Source: Desulfatitalea alkaliphila | GTDB lineage: Bacteria; Desulfobacterota; Desulfobacteria; Desulfobacterales; Desulfosarcinaceae | DNA length: 64,000 nt | Reading direction: 5' to 3' | Assembly (NCBI RefSeq): GCF_022968795.1 | Contig: NZ_JALJRB010000006.1 | Span: 62,001 to 126,000, forward strand | In this document: positions 1 through 11,010 of the stretch, piece after piece | How positions within the stretch are numbered: position 1 is the first letter of the stretch | Layout of the letters: each line of letters opens with the position of its first letter | Translations under genes and position numbers: made by a program | The notes under the pieces: model-generated | What the model saw: the letters and a program-made list of their open reading frames with translations, nothing else | Told to the model about the DNA's origin: nothing | The model's database searches: none

Positions 1-2
1 TG

Positions 3-380
3 GAGCACCGTTCGGAGCAGCGACAGAAGACCATGGATGAATTGTTGCAGAATTTCGATCGTCTCGTTACGCCCTATTTCGCCAAAATGGAAAAGACCAT
101 TCACCGGGAGGAGTTGGCCACTTACCTGGAGATCGTCCAGAAGCACATCCACGAAATTCTTTCTCCCTTCGATGCTTCCATCAATGCCGCCTATCGCGGT
201 TTGTCGTCGACGGAAATCCAGGTCGCCGATCTGGTGCGGGCCGGCAAAACGAGCAAAGAGATCGCCCATGCCCTTCACATGAGTTCGCGGTCCGTATATT
301 TTCATCGCAACAACATCCGCCGGAAATTGAACATTGCCCACACCAAGAAAAATCTGAAGTCCTTTCTGCAAGGCCTGTGA
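3..380 (+). CDS. PAS/LuxR-type regulator, C-terminal part (5' end outside window)
   Basis: The reading frame is open from base 3 with no stop, so the gene very probably begins before the window; the first ATG at 33 is not a convincing start. The visible 115-125 residues contain a charged helical linker and then a LuxR/GerE-type helix-turn-helix (about the last 60 residues: STEIQVADLVRAGKTSKEIA, then a recognition helix before NNIRRKL). This layout matches the C-terminus of PAS-domain LuxR regulators common in deltaproteobacteria, whose sensor part would lie upstream. The role is presumably DNA-binding transcription control; the target is unknown. Codon use is like its neighbours. A stop TGA ends it at 380, and a 190-base gap follows. 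Confidence 0.75.
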   Translation, partial: EHRSEQRQKTMDELLQNFDRLVTPYFAKMEKTIHREELATYLEIVQKHIHEILSPFDASINAAYRGLSSTEIQVADLVRAGKTSKEIAHALHMSSRSVYFHRNNIRRKLNIAHTKKNLKSFLQGL

Positions 381-571
381 GTCGGCCGGCCGATATATTG
401 ACAGGTTTTAGCTGACAAAAAACGGGTAAAAAATTGTCAACTATCCTGGTTGATCCTCTGTTATATAGAAATCATGCACTTCGACCACACGGTGGTTGGT
501 CGATGCCGTCGGCGCGAACGGTTGCCGGCATGGCACGCAGAATCTTCCATGCGAAGCTGACGGAGGTATGA
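381..571. other. Intergenic region with TTGACA/TTGTCAA inverted repeat
   Basis: A 191-base AT-richer gap. TTGACA at 398-403 and TTGTCAA at 434-440 form a short inverted repeat, and TATATA lies at 462-467. No promoter with standard spacing is convincing. The gap must contain the promoter of the CheB-CheR fusion gene, and its ribosome site CGGAGGT lies at 561-567. Confidence 0.3.
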
Positions 572-3514
572 ATGCACCGGGACACCGGCAAAGGGGAACG
601 CCCCCCCTCTTTTTTTGTGGGCATCGGCGCATCGGCCGGTGGGCTGGAAGCGCTGGAGGCCTTTTTCGCCCACATGCCGGCGAACAGCGGCATGGCGTTT
701 GTCGTGATACAGCATCTGGCGCCGGATTACAAAAGCTTGATGGTCGAACTGCTTTCCAAGCGCACGGCCATGGCGGTCCGCCGCGCCGAGCAAGGCATGC
801 GGGTTGAACCCGACACGGTTTATCTGATTCCGCCGCGCAAGCATCTGACCATCTTCCACGGAAAACTGATCCTGAAAGAGCATGATCACGGCAAGGGGCT
901 CAACTTGCCCATCGACATATTTCTTCATTCGCTGGCCCAGGACCAGGCCGAAAAAGCCATTGCCATTATTCTATCGGGCACCGGGAGCGATGGCGTGCGC
1001 GGCATCCGGGCCATTAAGGAAGCCGGTGGCATGATCATGGTGCAAAGCGAGGCCTCGGCCAAGTTCGACGGCATGCCCCGGGCGGCCGTGGCCACCGGCT
1101 TGGCCGATATTGTGCTGCCGCCGGAGGAGATGCCCGCACGCTTGTTGGGTTTCATCAGACAGCCGATAGCCGACCCGGCGCATCGGACGCCGGTCCTGTT
1201 CTCGGACGCGGATGGGCTGGACCGAATTTTTCAGTTACTGCGCGAGCAAACCAAGGTCGATTTCACGCTTTACAAGCCCAGCACCGTCATGCGCCGTATC
1301 GAACGGCGCATGACGGTCACCCAGGCGGAGGATCTGAACGCTTATGTGCGGGTTTTGGAAACCCGTCCGATCGAAGTGGCCACGCTTTACCGGGAACTTT
1401 TGATCAGCGTCACCAGTTTTTTTCGCGACCATTCGGTGTTCGATGCCCTGCGGACCCACTATTTGCCGTCGCTCCTGAGGAGCGTCGGCAACCGGGAGCT
1501 GCGTTTCTGGGTACCCGGTTGCGCCACGGGCGAAGAGGCGTATACTTTGGCGATCCTGGTGCGGGAGAGCATGGCCGGGCTGGGTGATGCGCGGAACATC
1601 AAAATCTTTGCGACCGATCTGGACCGCGATGCCCTGCTCAATGCCGGCAACGGTGTCTACCCCGACAGCATCGGCGCGGATCTGCCCGCCGGCCTGTTGA
1701 CGAAATATTTCGTGCACCGGGAACACACCTTTCAAGTGCAGCGCCAAATACGGGAGATGGTCGTTTTTGCCCAGCACAATCTGGCCAAAGATCCCCCCTT
1801 TACCAACATCGATCTGGTGAGCTGCCGCAACCTGCTGATCTACCTGCAGCCCGCCCTGCAGCAGAAAGTGATGGCGTTCATCAACTTTTCCCTCAATCCG
1901 GGAGGCCTTTTGCTGCTTGGAACGAGCGAGACGCCCGGCGAAGCGATTGAATTGTTCGAAACGCTGGATCACAAATTGAAGATTTACCGGTCCCGCGGCC
2001 GCAAACGGCCGCTGGCCGGCGTTCCGTTCCAGGTGTCGGCGCACACGCCGCTGGAAACGACGGCGGTGCGCTTCGACAGCGGAAGACGGGTCTTGAGCGC
2101 GCGCCAGGAAGAGCGGATGCAGGAGCATCTGCTGGAGGCCTTGGCCGCCGACTACGGGTTTGCCCTTGCGGTGGTCAATGAGCACCTGGACCTGCTGTTT
2201 CTGGCGGGTGAGACCGATGGGCTTTTACGCCTGCCTTCGGGCAGGGTGCACAATGACATCACCCGCATGGCGGTCAAGGAGTTGTCCATTCCTCTGGCCA
2301 CCGGGTTGCAGAAGGTTTTCGGCAGTGGTGACGAGATCCGGTACACCAACATTCGGTTACCGTCCGGTGCGGGCGTTCGCACGATGCAGATGCGCATGCG
2401 GCTGTTGCCGGCCAAGAAAGGCCACGAACGCATCGCGGTGGTGGCCATTGAGTCCGCGGCATCCCCCCAAAACGAACTTCCGGCCAATGGGACCCAGGCG
2501 TACGATCTGAGCCAGGAGGCCGAACAGCGCATACACGATCTGGAGCAGGACCTGCAATTCACCAAAGAGAACCTGCAAGCCACCATCGAGGAGTTGGAGA
2601 CCGCCAACGAAGAGCTCCAGGCCACCAATGAAGAGCTGCTGGCCAGCAACGAGGAGCTGCAAAGCACCAATGAAGAGCTGCAGTCGGTCAACGAGGAACT
2701 GCACACGGTCAACGCCGAGTATCAAAGCAAAATTCTCGAATTGACCGAAACCACCAACGATCTGGACAATCTCATCGCCGCCACGAACATCGCGACCCTC
2801 TTTCTGGACGAAAATTTGGAAATCCGTAAATTCACGCCGGCATTGGAAAAGATATACCGCATTACCGAAGCGGACCTGGGCCGGCCCTTGTTTCACCTCG
2901 CCCACTGCCTGGAGGGGATCGAGCCGCTGACCACTGTGCAAACGGTGGTCGGCGGCAACCGGATGATCGAACAGGAATGCCGGACAAGGGACGGGGATTG
3001 GTTTTTAATGCGGGTGCTGCCTTACGCCGTCGGCGGAGGAGAGACATCGGGAATTGTACTGACCTTTACGGATATCGGACCACTCAAGCAAATCCAGGCG
3101 GATCTGAGCATGGAGCGGTCCCAGCTGCTGTCCGTCTTCAACAGTATCGACCACATTATCTATGTGGCCGATATGGACGACTACACGGTTCTGTTCGCCA
3201 ACGAAACGGCCCGCAAAGTTTACGGGGAGAGGATCGAGGGCGGCATTTGCCATGAGGTGCTGCAGCAAAGATCGGAACCTTGTGATTTCTGTACCAACGT
3301 CATTATCCGGGCGAATCCGGGTGTACCCCACCGATGGGAATACCGCAGCCCCGTCACCGGGGCGGACTACGACATCACGGACCGGGTGATTCATTGGCCC
3401 GACGGGCGGTCGGTGCGATTGGAGTTGGCGGTTGACATCACCGAACGCAAGCGGATGGAAATGGCACTGTGCGAGGTCGTTGAATCCGGTGAAGCCGATA
3501 GCGGGAACAGATGA
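572..3514 (+). CDS. CheB-CheR-PAS fusion chemotaxis protein
   Basis: A 980-residue multidomain protein. Residues about 12-195 are a CheB methylesterase without its usual receiver; the catalytic triad is visible as Ser21 (GASAGG), His48 (IQHL) and Asp140 (SGTGSDG). Residues about 215-480 are a CheR methyltransferase with the SAM-binding FWVPGCATGEEAYTLA. A coiled coil of repeated EEL..NEEL heptads (about 673-715) leads into two PAS regions (about 720-840 and 850-970). Such fusions usually adjust receptor-like proteins or act in kinase signalling rather than classical chemotaxis. The start is chosen for the strong CGGAGGT site 4 bases upstream of ATG. The stop overlaps the next start by ATGA, so it is probably translationally coupled with the following histidine kinase. 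Confidence 0.93.
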   Translation: MHRDTGKGERPPSFFVGIGASAGGLEALEAFFAHMPANSGMAFVVIQHLAPDYKSLMVELLSKRTAMAVRRAEQGMRVEPDTVYLIPPRKHLTIFHGKLILKEHDHGKGLNLPIDIFLHSLAQDQAEKAIAIILSGTGSDGVRGIRAIKEAGGMIMVQSEASAKFDGMPRAAVATGLADIVLPPEEMPARLLGFIRQPIADPAHRTPVLFSDADGLDRIFQLLREQTKVDFTLYKPSTVMRRIERRMTVTQAEDLNAYVRVLETRPIEVATLYRELLISVTSFFRDHSVFDALRTHYLPSLLRSVGNRELRFWVPGCATGEEAYTLAILVRESMAGLGDARNIKIFATDLDRDALLNAGNGVYPDSIGADLPAGLLTKYFVHREHTFQVQRQIREMVVFAQHNLAKDPPFTNIDLVSCRNLLIYLQPALQQKVMAFINFSLNPGGLLLLGTSETPGEAIELFETLDHKLKIYRSRGRKRPLAGVPFQVSAHTPLETTAVRFDSGRRVLSARQEERMQEHLLEALAADYGFALAVVNEHLDLLFLAGETDGLLRLPSGRVHNDITRMAVKELSIPLATGLQKVFGSGDEIRYTNIRLPSGAGVRTMQMRMRLLPAKKGHERIAVVAIESAASPQNELPANGTQAYDLSQEAEQRIHDLEQDLQFTKENLQATIEELETANEELQATNEELLASNEELQSTNEELQSVNEELHTVNAEYQSKILELTETTNDLDNLIAATNIATLFLDENLEIRKFTPALEKIYRITEADLGRPLFHLAHCLEGIEPLTTVQTVVGGNRMIEQECRTRDGDWFLMRVLPYAVGGGETSGIVLTFTDIGPLKQIQADLSMERSQLLSVFNSIDHIIYVADMDDYTVLFANETARKVYGERIEGGICHEVLQQRSEPCDFCTNVIIRANPGVPHRWEYRSPVTGADYDITDRVIHWPDGRSVRLELAVDITERKRMEMALCEVVESGEADSGNR
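2588..2717 (+). repeat. In-gene 21-bp heptad repeat coding a coiled coil
   Basis: Six imperfect 21-base units encode EEL-x-x-x-N heptads (variants of EELQATN) within the CheB-CheR-PAS gene. The protein repeat is typical of this fusion family and forms the signalling coiled coil between the CheR and PAS domains. The DNA repeat is a possible site of unit gain or loss. Confidence 0.8.
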
Positions 3515-4890
3515 AGAAAGGTAAGGAAGATTTTGTGAAAGGCTGTGCAAAAGCAATCCAACGCAGTGACCCGGATGAGTTGCGCAAACGCGGTGAAGCC
3601 CTTGTCGCCGAGGCGGGAAGCGGCAGCGAGGACATTTCCGCTGATCGATACACGGCCCTGGTGCATGAATTGCGGGTCTACCAGGCGGAACTGGAGATGC
3701 AAAACGAGGAGTTGCGCACGGCCCAGGCGCAGCTCATGGTTTCCCGGGATCGTTTCGCCGCCCTGTTTCACCAAGCGCCGGTAGGCTACGTGGTGCTTGA
3801 CGATAACGGCATGATCGTCGATGCGAACGACACCTTTCGGTCCATGATCGGCTGCGATGGTGAACCGTTGCGCGGTCGGGCATTGGTCGGCTTTCTGCAG
3901 CCCACCGATCAACCCCGGTTCCAGGCGCGCTTCAAGGCTTTTTTTAAAAAGCCGGCTGCGAAAAGCCTGGAAGCGGCCCTGCGGGTCAAGGGGGGCCATG
4001 CCCGCGTCGTGCGCATGGCGGCGTCCAAGCCCACCGAGGGTTTTCGGGCCGCGGGCGATGGCGCATCGGGTTTGTTGCTGACCATCAGTGACGTGACCGA
4101 ACTCAAGCAGATGGAAGCCGAAAAGCAGGCCGCGGAACGCCAGGCCGAACGTCTGCGAAAATTTGAAAGCCTGGGGCGCATGGCGGCGGCCGTCGCGCAC
4201 AACTTCAACAACCTGCTTGCCGTGATCATGGGCAACGTGGAGCTGGCCATGGAGGATCAGGGCCGAACACCGGAAACGGCGGCCTATTTGCGCCATGCCA
4301 TGCGGGCCTCCCAGCGGGCCGCGGCCCTCAGTGGATCCATGGTGACCTATCTGGGGCTGAACCGGGATCGATATCAGCCGGTGGACCTTGTCGCGATGGT
4401 GCGTGCATCACTTCCGGACCTCAGGGCCGAGATGCCCGACACCATTGCATGGCGAGCGGTATTACCCGATGCGGCAACAATGATTCGCGGCAATGGCGCC
4501 CAGATCCGGCAGGTGCTGAATGAACTGCTGGCCAATGCCCGGGAAGCCATGGCGCAGCGCCGCGGCACCGTCCGCTTGGGGGTCCATACCGCGGGTCGGG
4601 AGCAGATCCCCGCGTCTCATCGCTTTCCGGCGGATTGGACACCGGAGGCAAACACCTATGCCCGTATCGCGGTCGAGGATACCGGTGATGGTATCGCCGA
4701 CGAGGATCTGGATCGGATTTTCGATCCCTTCTACAGCAGCAAGTTCACCGGGCGGGGCATGGGACTGTCGGTGGTCCTGGGCATCGTCAAGGCCCACGGC
4801 GGCGGTCTGACGGTCGCCAGCACGCCGGGCAAGGGAACGATCGTTCATGTTTATTTGCCGCTTTTTCAAGGGTCCCCCGGCAGTGGGTGA
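3511..4890 (+). CDS. PAS-domain sensor histidine kinase
   Basis: A 459-residue soluble kinase with no membrane segment. An N-terminal helical region ends in a coiled coil, then comes one PAS domain (about 85-205). A dimerisation/phosphoacceptor domain carries His230 in VAHNFNNLL, and a HATPase domain (about 320-455) shows NELLANAREAM (N box), EDTGDGIADED (G1) and GRGMGLSVVLG (G2). It overlaps the CheB-CheR-PAS gene by four bases (ATGA), so the two are likely co-translated and may act in one pathway. There is no receiver in the same protein; the hybrid kinase just downstream or a distant regulator could take the phosphate. The cognate signal is not visible. Confidence 0.9.
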   Translation: MKKGKEDFVKGCAKAIQRSDPDELRKRGEALVAEAGSGSEDISADRYTALVHELRVYQAELEMQNEELRTAQAQLMVSRDRFAALFHQAPVGYVVLDDNGMIVDANDTFRSMIGCDGEPLRGRALVGFLQPTDQPRFQARFKAFFKKPAAKSLEAALRVKGGHARVVRMAASKPTEGFRAAGDGASGLLLTISDVTELKQMEAEKQAAERQAERLRKFESLGRMAAAVAHNFNNLLAVIMGNVELAMEDQGRTPETAAYLRHAMRASQRAAALSGSMVTYLGLNRDRYQPVDLVAMVRASLPDLRAEMPDTIAWRAVLPDAATMIRGNGAQIRQVLNELLANAREAMAQRRGTVRLGVHTAGREQIPASHRFPADWTPEANTYARIAVEDTGDGIADEDLDRIFDPFYSSKFTGRGMGLSVVLGIVKAHGGGLTVASTPGKGTIVHVYLPLFQGSPGSG

Positions 4891-5016
4891 CGCCTTGGCT
4901 CGTACAGGCGCATACGGCGATCTGTTTTTGTCGCTTCCGGCCATCCCACTGCGATGCACGAAGGGCCGCGCCGGGCGCGACACCTTTGCAGGCCGCTTCG
5001 AAGATTGGAGGAAACC

Positions 5017-7389
5017 ATGAACCGGCAGCAGCGGCAAGAGGAGCGGTATCGCGCCCTTTTGGAAGGGGTGGATGTGGGCTATTTCGAAGTGGACCTGGAC
5101 GGTCGATACACATTTCACAACGACGCTTTTTGCCGCATCGCCGGTTGCCCCGGCGAGCAATTGATCGGTCGCAGCTACCGTGGTTTCATGTCTCCGGAGA
5201 CAAGGGCCCGTTTGCGATCGATCTACAACCGGATATACCGCACCGGAGAGCCGGTGAGCGGTTTCCACTATGATCGCACCGACGGCCTCGGACGAAGGAA
5301 GCACATTGAAAGCTCGGTGTCTCTCATCCATGACGACAATGGAGCGCCCATCGGATTCCGCGGCATCGTAAGGGACGTGACCGATCGAAAACGGTCGGAG
5401 GCGGTACTGCGGGCCTTGGCGGCAAGCAGCAGTGCTTCGGGAGAGGATATCTTCCGGTTCCTGGTCAAGCAGCTGGCGTCGCTGCAAAAGGTGCGCTGCG
5501 TCCTGCTCGGGCGCCTGGTCGCCGAGGGGGTGGAAACGGTGCACACCCTGGCGGTATGGCAAACCGATGGCTTCGACCCCAATTTCAACTACGATCTTGC
5601 GGGTACCCCCTGTGAACATGTGGTCGGCCAAGGCACGTGCTTCTATCCGCGCCGGGTTCAGGACCGTTTTCCCGATGACACCCTTCTGGCGGAAATGGGA
5701 GCCGAGAGCTATTGGGGGACCCCCTTGAAAGATAGTTCGGGCAAGGTTCTGGGGCTGCTGGCCTTGCTCGACGATCAACCAATGGACGAGGATTCCGAAA
5801 CCCTTGCCCTGCTACAGGTCTTTGCCATGCGTGCCGGTGCGGAATTGGAACGCCAAAAGGCCGAGGCGGAAAGGGAGTTGCTGATGACGGCCGTCGACCA
5901 GTCCGGCGAAATGGTCGTCATCACCGAGCGCGACGGCACCATTCGTTTCGTCAATCCATCCTTCAGCGCCATCACCGGGTATGCGAGCGATGAGGCCCTG
6001 GGGCAAAATCCGCGCATCCTGAAAAGCGGTCACCATGATCCGCTTTTCTATGCAGAGCTTTGGGAGACCATTCTGGACGGGCGACGCTGGAGCGGCCGTT
6101 TGATCAACCGGCGCAAGGACGGTACGCTCTACACCGCCGATTGCGCCATATCGCCGGTGAGAGCGGCGGATGGAACCATTGCGTATTTTATCTGGATTGC
6201 GCGGGATGTCACCGATCACCTGGCGCTGGAAAAGCGGTTGACGATCGCCCAGAAGATGGAGGCCATCGGCGCTTTGTCGGCGGGCATCGCCCACGATTTC
6301 AACAATATTCTGTTCCCCATCCTCGGTCGCGCGGAAATGTTGCTGGATGAATTCGATTCCGGCAGCCGGCACCATGAAGATGTCGCCGAGATTTACAAGG
6401 CGGCCCGTCGGGCAGGGGAACTGGTCAGCCAGATCCTTTCGTTCAGTCGTCAGGCGGAGTTGAAACACGAGGTGGTGCGAATCCAGGCCGTTTTGAAAGA
6501 GGTGCTGAAAATGGTGCGCGCCACCATTCCCGCCAACATAAAAATCATCACCGATTTCGAGCCGGATTGCGGCAACGTCTTGGCCAACCCCACCCATTTG
6601 CACCAGATCGTTCTGAACCTGATCACCAATGCCTACCAAGCCATGCCCCCCGAAGAAGGCGGCGCCATCACCATCGCGACGAAGGTACTCTGCCCGACCG
6701 ACCCTGAAAAGCCCGACACTCTGTCGGTGGATGAAGCATATGTGCGCCTCTCGGTGTCCGATACCGGGCATGGCATTGCCTCGGATACCTTGGGCAGGAT
6801 CTTCGATCCTTTTTTTACCACGAAGGTGCCGGGTTCGGGGACCGGCCTCGGCTTGGCGGTCGTCTCCGGTATCGTTAAAGAGTACGGCGGAGACATCCAG
6901 GTGGTCAGCCAGGTCGGCCATGGCACCACATTTCATGTATACTTGCAACTGGTGGCCGGTAGCGAAGAGACAATGCCGGATATTTCCAGGGGCGGGCGGA
7001 TACTCGGCAGCGGGCGTATTCTGCTGGTCGATGACGAGGTGAGTATCGTCCGGCTGCTGACGCAGATGCTCGAACGCTTGGGTTACGATGTGCGTGGGCT
7101 GGCCGATCCCTTGGAGGCGTGGGCGCGTTTTCGGTCCGATCCGAGGGCCTTCGACCTGGTGATCACCGATATGGCCATGCCCGGCATGACCGGCACGCAA
7201 CTGGCCGGTATGTTGCACTCGGTGCGGCCTGATTTGCCGGTCATCCTGTGCACCGGCTTCAGCGAAGCTGTTGATGCGCAATCGTGCGAAGTGCACGGTA
7301 TACAGGGATTCTTGATGAAACCGGTCGCGATGCGCGCCCTGTCCGGCATGGTGCGCCGGGTGCTGGATGAATGCAGCGCATCCAATTAA
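5017..7389 (+). CDS. PAS-GAF-PAS hybrid histidine kinase with C-terminal receiver
   Basis: A 790-residue cytoplasmic hybrid kinase. The order is PAS (about 10-125), GAF (about 140-280), PAS (about 290-405), phosphoacceptor His426 in IAHDFNNILFP, HATPase (about 525-645; DTGHGIASD, GTGLGLAVV) and receiver (about 670-788) with phosphoacceptor Asp718 in VITDMAMPG. I chose the ATG at 5017, behind GGAGG at 5007-5011, rather than the in-frame ATG at 4954, which adds 21 arginine-rich residues without a ribosome site. It follows the previous kinase after 126 bases, in the same direction. This architecture, AHDFNN kinase plus C-terminal receiver, is shared with the kinase at 21127-24258, and both probably feed an unlinked phosphotransfer or NtrC-type partner. 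Confidence 0.92.
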   Translation: MNRQQRQEERYRALLEGVDVGYFEVDLDGRYTFHNDAFCRIAGCPGEQLIGRSYRGFMSPETRARLRSIYNRIYRTGEPVSGFHYDRTDGLGRRKHIESSVSLIHDDNGAPIGFRGIVRDVTDRKRSEAVLRALAASSSASGEDIFRFLVKQLASLQKVRCVLLGRLVAEGVETVHTLAVWQTDGFDPNFNYDLAGTPCEHVVGQGTCFYPRRVQDRFPDDTLLAEMGAESYWGTPLKDSSGKVLGLLALLDDQPMDEDSETLALLQVFAMRAGAELERQKAEAERELLMTAVDQSGEMVVITERDGTIRFVNPSFSAITGYASDEALGQNPRILKSGHHDPLFYAELWETILDGRRWSGRLINRRKDGTLYTADCAISPVRAADGTIAYFIWIARDVTDHLALEKRLTIAQKMEAIGALSAGIAHDFNNILFPILGRAEMLLDEFDSGSRHHEDVAEIYKAARRAGELVSQILSFSRQAELKHEVVRIQAVLKEVLKMVRATIPANIKIITDFEPDCGNVLANPTHLHQIVLNLITNAYQAMPPEEGGAITIATKVLCPTDPEKPDTLSVDEAYVRLSVSDTGHGIASDTLGRIFDPFFTTKVPGSGTGLGLAVVSGIVKEYGGDIQVVSQVGHGTTFHVYLQLVAGSEETMPDISRGGRILGSGRILLVDDEVSIVRLLTQMLERLGYDVRGLADPLEAWARFRSDPRAFDLVITDMAMPGMTGTQLAGMLHSVRPDLPVILCTGFSEAVDAQSCEVHGIQGFLMKPVAMRALSGMVRRVLDECSASN

Positions 7390-7493
7390 CCGCCACCGCA
7401 GGCAGGCCACGTTCATCCGTTGCCGGGATTTGCCATATCGCCGGCAGGGCCCTCGCCGTTTTGGTCACGCCGCCTGAAACAATAACGGCGCGA

Positions 7494-8369
7494 TCAAAGG
7501 CCGCCGTCGAGACGGTACACGGTGGTGGCGATCTGGCGCAAAGGCAGTTGGAAACCGTTGAGGGTTTCCGAGTGGCCCATGAAAAGAAACCCCCCCGGCT
7601 TGAGACAGCGGCACAGGCGGCTGAGCACCGCTTCCTGGGTGGGACGGTCGAAGTAGATGATTACATTGCGGCAGAAGATGATGTCCATCTCCCGGGGACG
7701 GTTGTAGTCGGGGTCCATCAGGTTGAGCCGCTGGAAGGCGACCCGCCGGCGCAGGGGCGGCATGATGCGCACCCGCGGATGTTGGCGGTCCTTGCTGCGC
7801 AGTAAATATTTCTTTTTCAGCGCCAGGGGAATGGGGGCGGCCTCGCGCTCTTCGTAGATCGCCTGGCGGCCTCTTTCCAGCACCCGGGTGCAGATGTCGG
7901 TGGCCAGGATCTGGAAGGAGAAGCCCGGCACCCGCTCGGCGTATTCGCTGAGCACCATCGTCAGGGTGTAGGCCTCGGCCCCCGTCGAGCAGCCGGCGCT
8001 CCAGAGCTTGAGCGGCCGGCGCACTCCGGCGCCGCTGCGGGCCAGCAGGTCGGGCAGGGCGGTGGCCGTCAACACTTCGAAGTGGCGCGGTTCGCGGAAG
8101 AAGTCGGTCTTGTTGGTGGTCACGACGTCCAGCAGGTGGTGCAGCTCCTGCTCCCGGCCTTCCTTGCTGAACACATAGGCGTGATAAGCCTCGAAACTGT
8201 CCAGGCGCAGTTGGCGCAAGCGTTTCTGCAAGCGGGACTGGAGCATGGTCCGCTTGGATGGCGGCATCTTGATGCCCAGCTCGGCGGTGATGAAACGGCT
8301 CAACGCTTCGAACAGCTTCGGGCTCAAGTGGGTGCCCCGGGCCACCGGGGCGGCGGTTTCGCCGGTCAT
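7494..8369 (-). CDS. cheR: Chemotaxis protein methyltransferase CheR
   Basis: A 291-residue SAM-dependent methyltransferase that methylates glutamates on chemoreceptors. The N-terminal helical domain (LQSRLQKRLRQL) precedes the CheR fold with LWSAGCSTGAEAYTLTMVL (SAM site), DICTRVLERGRQAIYEE and IIFCRNVIIYFDRPTQ. The start at 8369 is set by a GGGAG site about 8 bases upstream; longer in-frame forms would run into the cheY gene. It is the last gene of the large chemosensory operon, 17 bases after cheY. It works against CheB (8847-9911). A tethering pentapeptide-like end on the MCP (17980-20088) suggests direct docking. Confidence 0.95.
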   Translation of the reverse strand: MTGETAAPVARGTHLSPKLFEALSRFITAELGIKMPPSKRTMLQSRLQKRLRQLRLDSFEAYHAYVFSKEGREQELHHLLDVVTTNKTDFFREPRHFEVLTATALPDLLARSGAGVRRPLKLWSAGCSTGAEAYTLTMVLSEYAERVPGFSFQILATDICTRVLERGRQAIYEEREAAPIPLALKKKYLLRSKDRQHPRVRIMPPLRRRVAFQRLNLMDPDYNRPREMDIIFCRNVIIYFDRPTQEAVLSRLCRCLKPGGFLFMGHSETLNGFQLPLRQIATTVYRLDGGL

Positions 8370-8386
8370 GACGTTGTCTCCCGTTT

Positions 8387-8752
8387 TTATCCCAACACCT
8401 TCTTGACCACGGCCAGAAGCTGTTCCGGCTTGAACGGCTTGACGATCCAGCCGGTGGCGCCGGCGGCCTTGGCCTCGGTCTTCTTCTCCGCCTGCGACTC
8501 GGTGGTCAGAAAGACGATGGGCATGAATTTGCACTCCGGTTTGGCGCGCAAGGCCTTGATCAGTTCCAGGCCGTTCATGTTGGGCATGTTCAAGTCGGTG
8601 ATCACCATCTGCACGCCGGCGCCGTTGAGCTTGTTCAGGGCGTCCCGGCCGTCGCCGGCCTCGAGGACCTGGTAGCCGGCGCCTTTGAGGGTGAAGGCGA
8701 CCATCTGGCGCACACTGGCCGAATCGTCCACGGTCATGATCGTTTTGCTCAT
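8387..8752 (-). CDS. cheY: CheY-type single-domain response regulator
   Basis: A 121-residue stand-alone receiver. The acidic pocket is Asp9/Asp10, the phosphoacceptor is Asp53 (ITDLNMP), the conserved Thr is in FLTTES, and the conserved Lys is Lys105 (VKPF). It has the length and sequence character of the CheY subgroup found within chemosensory operons (MSKTIMTVDDSASVRQM start). It probably takes phosphate from CheA (11011-13089) and acts on the flagellar switch or serves as a phosphate sink. It lies between cheB and cheR, with a 94-base gap on the cheB side. Confidence 0.95.
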   Translation of the reverse strand: MSKTIMTVDDSASVRQMVAFTLKGAGYQVLEAGDGRDALNKLNGAGVQMVITDLNMPNMNGLELIKALRAKPECKFMPIVFLTTESQAEKKTEAKAAGATGWIVKPFKPEQLLAVVKKVLG

Positions 8753-8846
8753 TTCCTTACGCCTCCCTGACGGTTTTTCAAATGATTCCCATTTTCCACG
8801 CGATGGCCCCGGGCTTCGGGAAAGTGAAAAACCATCTTTCGCAGTT

Positions 8847-10354
<1,508 letters not shown>

Positions 10355-10365
10355 ACCGAACTCCT

Positions 10366-10896
10366 TTAAATTGCCGATTCGCCGATCGGGTCGACCGGGG
10401 TCAGTCGTTTCAACCAGACCTCTCCGCTGCCGGTGTCGAAGAGGATCTTGCGGCCTGCCGTGCCGCCCACGTCCGCCACTTTGAGGGACAGGTGCAGCGC
10501 TTCCATGGCTTCCAGGGCCGCCTCCACATTGAGCCGGCCGATGCTGTGGGATGCATTCTGCCCGGGCCGCCGCGCCATCATGGCGGCGCCGCCGAACAGC
10601 TTGACTTCGATTTGGCCCGGCCGCGCCCCGCGCGCGCTCATCCAGTGCCCCATGGCCGTGACGGCGCAGGGGGCATAACGGTAGGCGGCATCGCACCGGT
10701 CGTCGCACGCCTCCGGACGGGGGCAGCGGGGGTGCAGCACATGACAGATGGCGGCCGATCCGCTGTGGCGGTGGAACAGGGTGACCGAAACGCACGATCC
10801 CAGAACCGTGGTCACCACCGCCGGCTGTTCGGTCCGGATCAGCTCCCCCGGTTTCAGGTAGTGCTGTGGTAGATCGGCAAGGTGTGACAGCGGCAT
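10366..10896 (-). CDS. cheD: Chemoreceptor glutamine deamidase CheD
   Basis: A 176-residue CheD. The catalytic Cys35 lies in LGSCVSV and His52 in ICHVLHP; a Thr in GGTAGRKILFDTGSG completes the usual Cys-His-Thr triad. The family deamidates specific glutamines on chemoreceptors, priming methylation sites, and can bind CheC-type phosphatases; no CheC is visible here. The start is uncertain: ATG at 10896 begins the conserved part with AGGA upstream, while ATG at 11004 would add 36 residues and close the gap to cheA. It lies between cheA and a receiver gene. Confidence 0.9.
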   Translation of the reverse strand: MPLSHLADLPQHYLKPGELIRTEQPAVVTTVLGSCVSVTLFHRHSGSAAICHVLHPRCPRPEACDDRCDAAYRYAPCAVTAMGHWMSARGARPGQIEVKLFGGAAMMARRPGQNASHSIGRLNVEAALEAMEALHLSLKVADVGGTAGRKILFDTGSGEVWLKRLTPVDPIGESAI

Positions 10897-11010
10897 GGCG
10901 CGGTCCTGCTTTCGGTGGTTTCCCTGTTGCCTGAAAAGGCCTTTCAACGCTGTCGGCGACGGAAAGGCCGTGTTCGCTATCGGACACGGAACGGTCGAGA
11001 CCATGGCGTG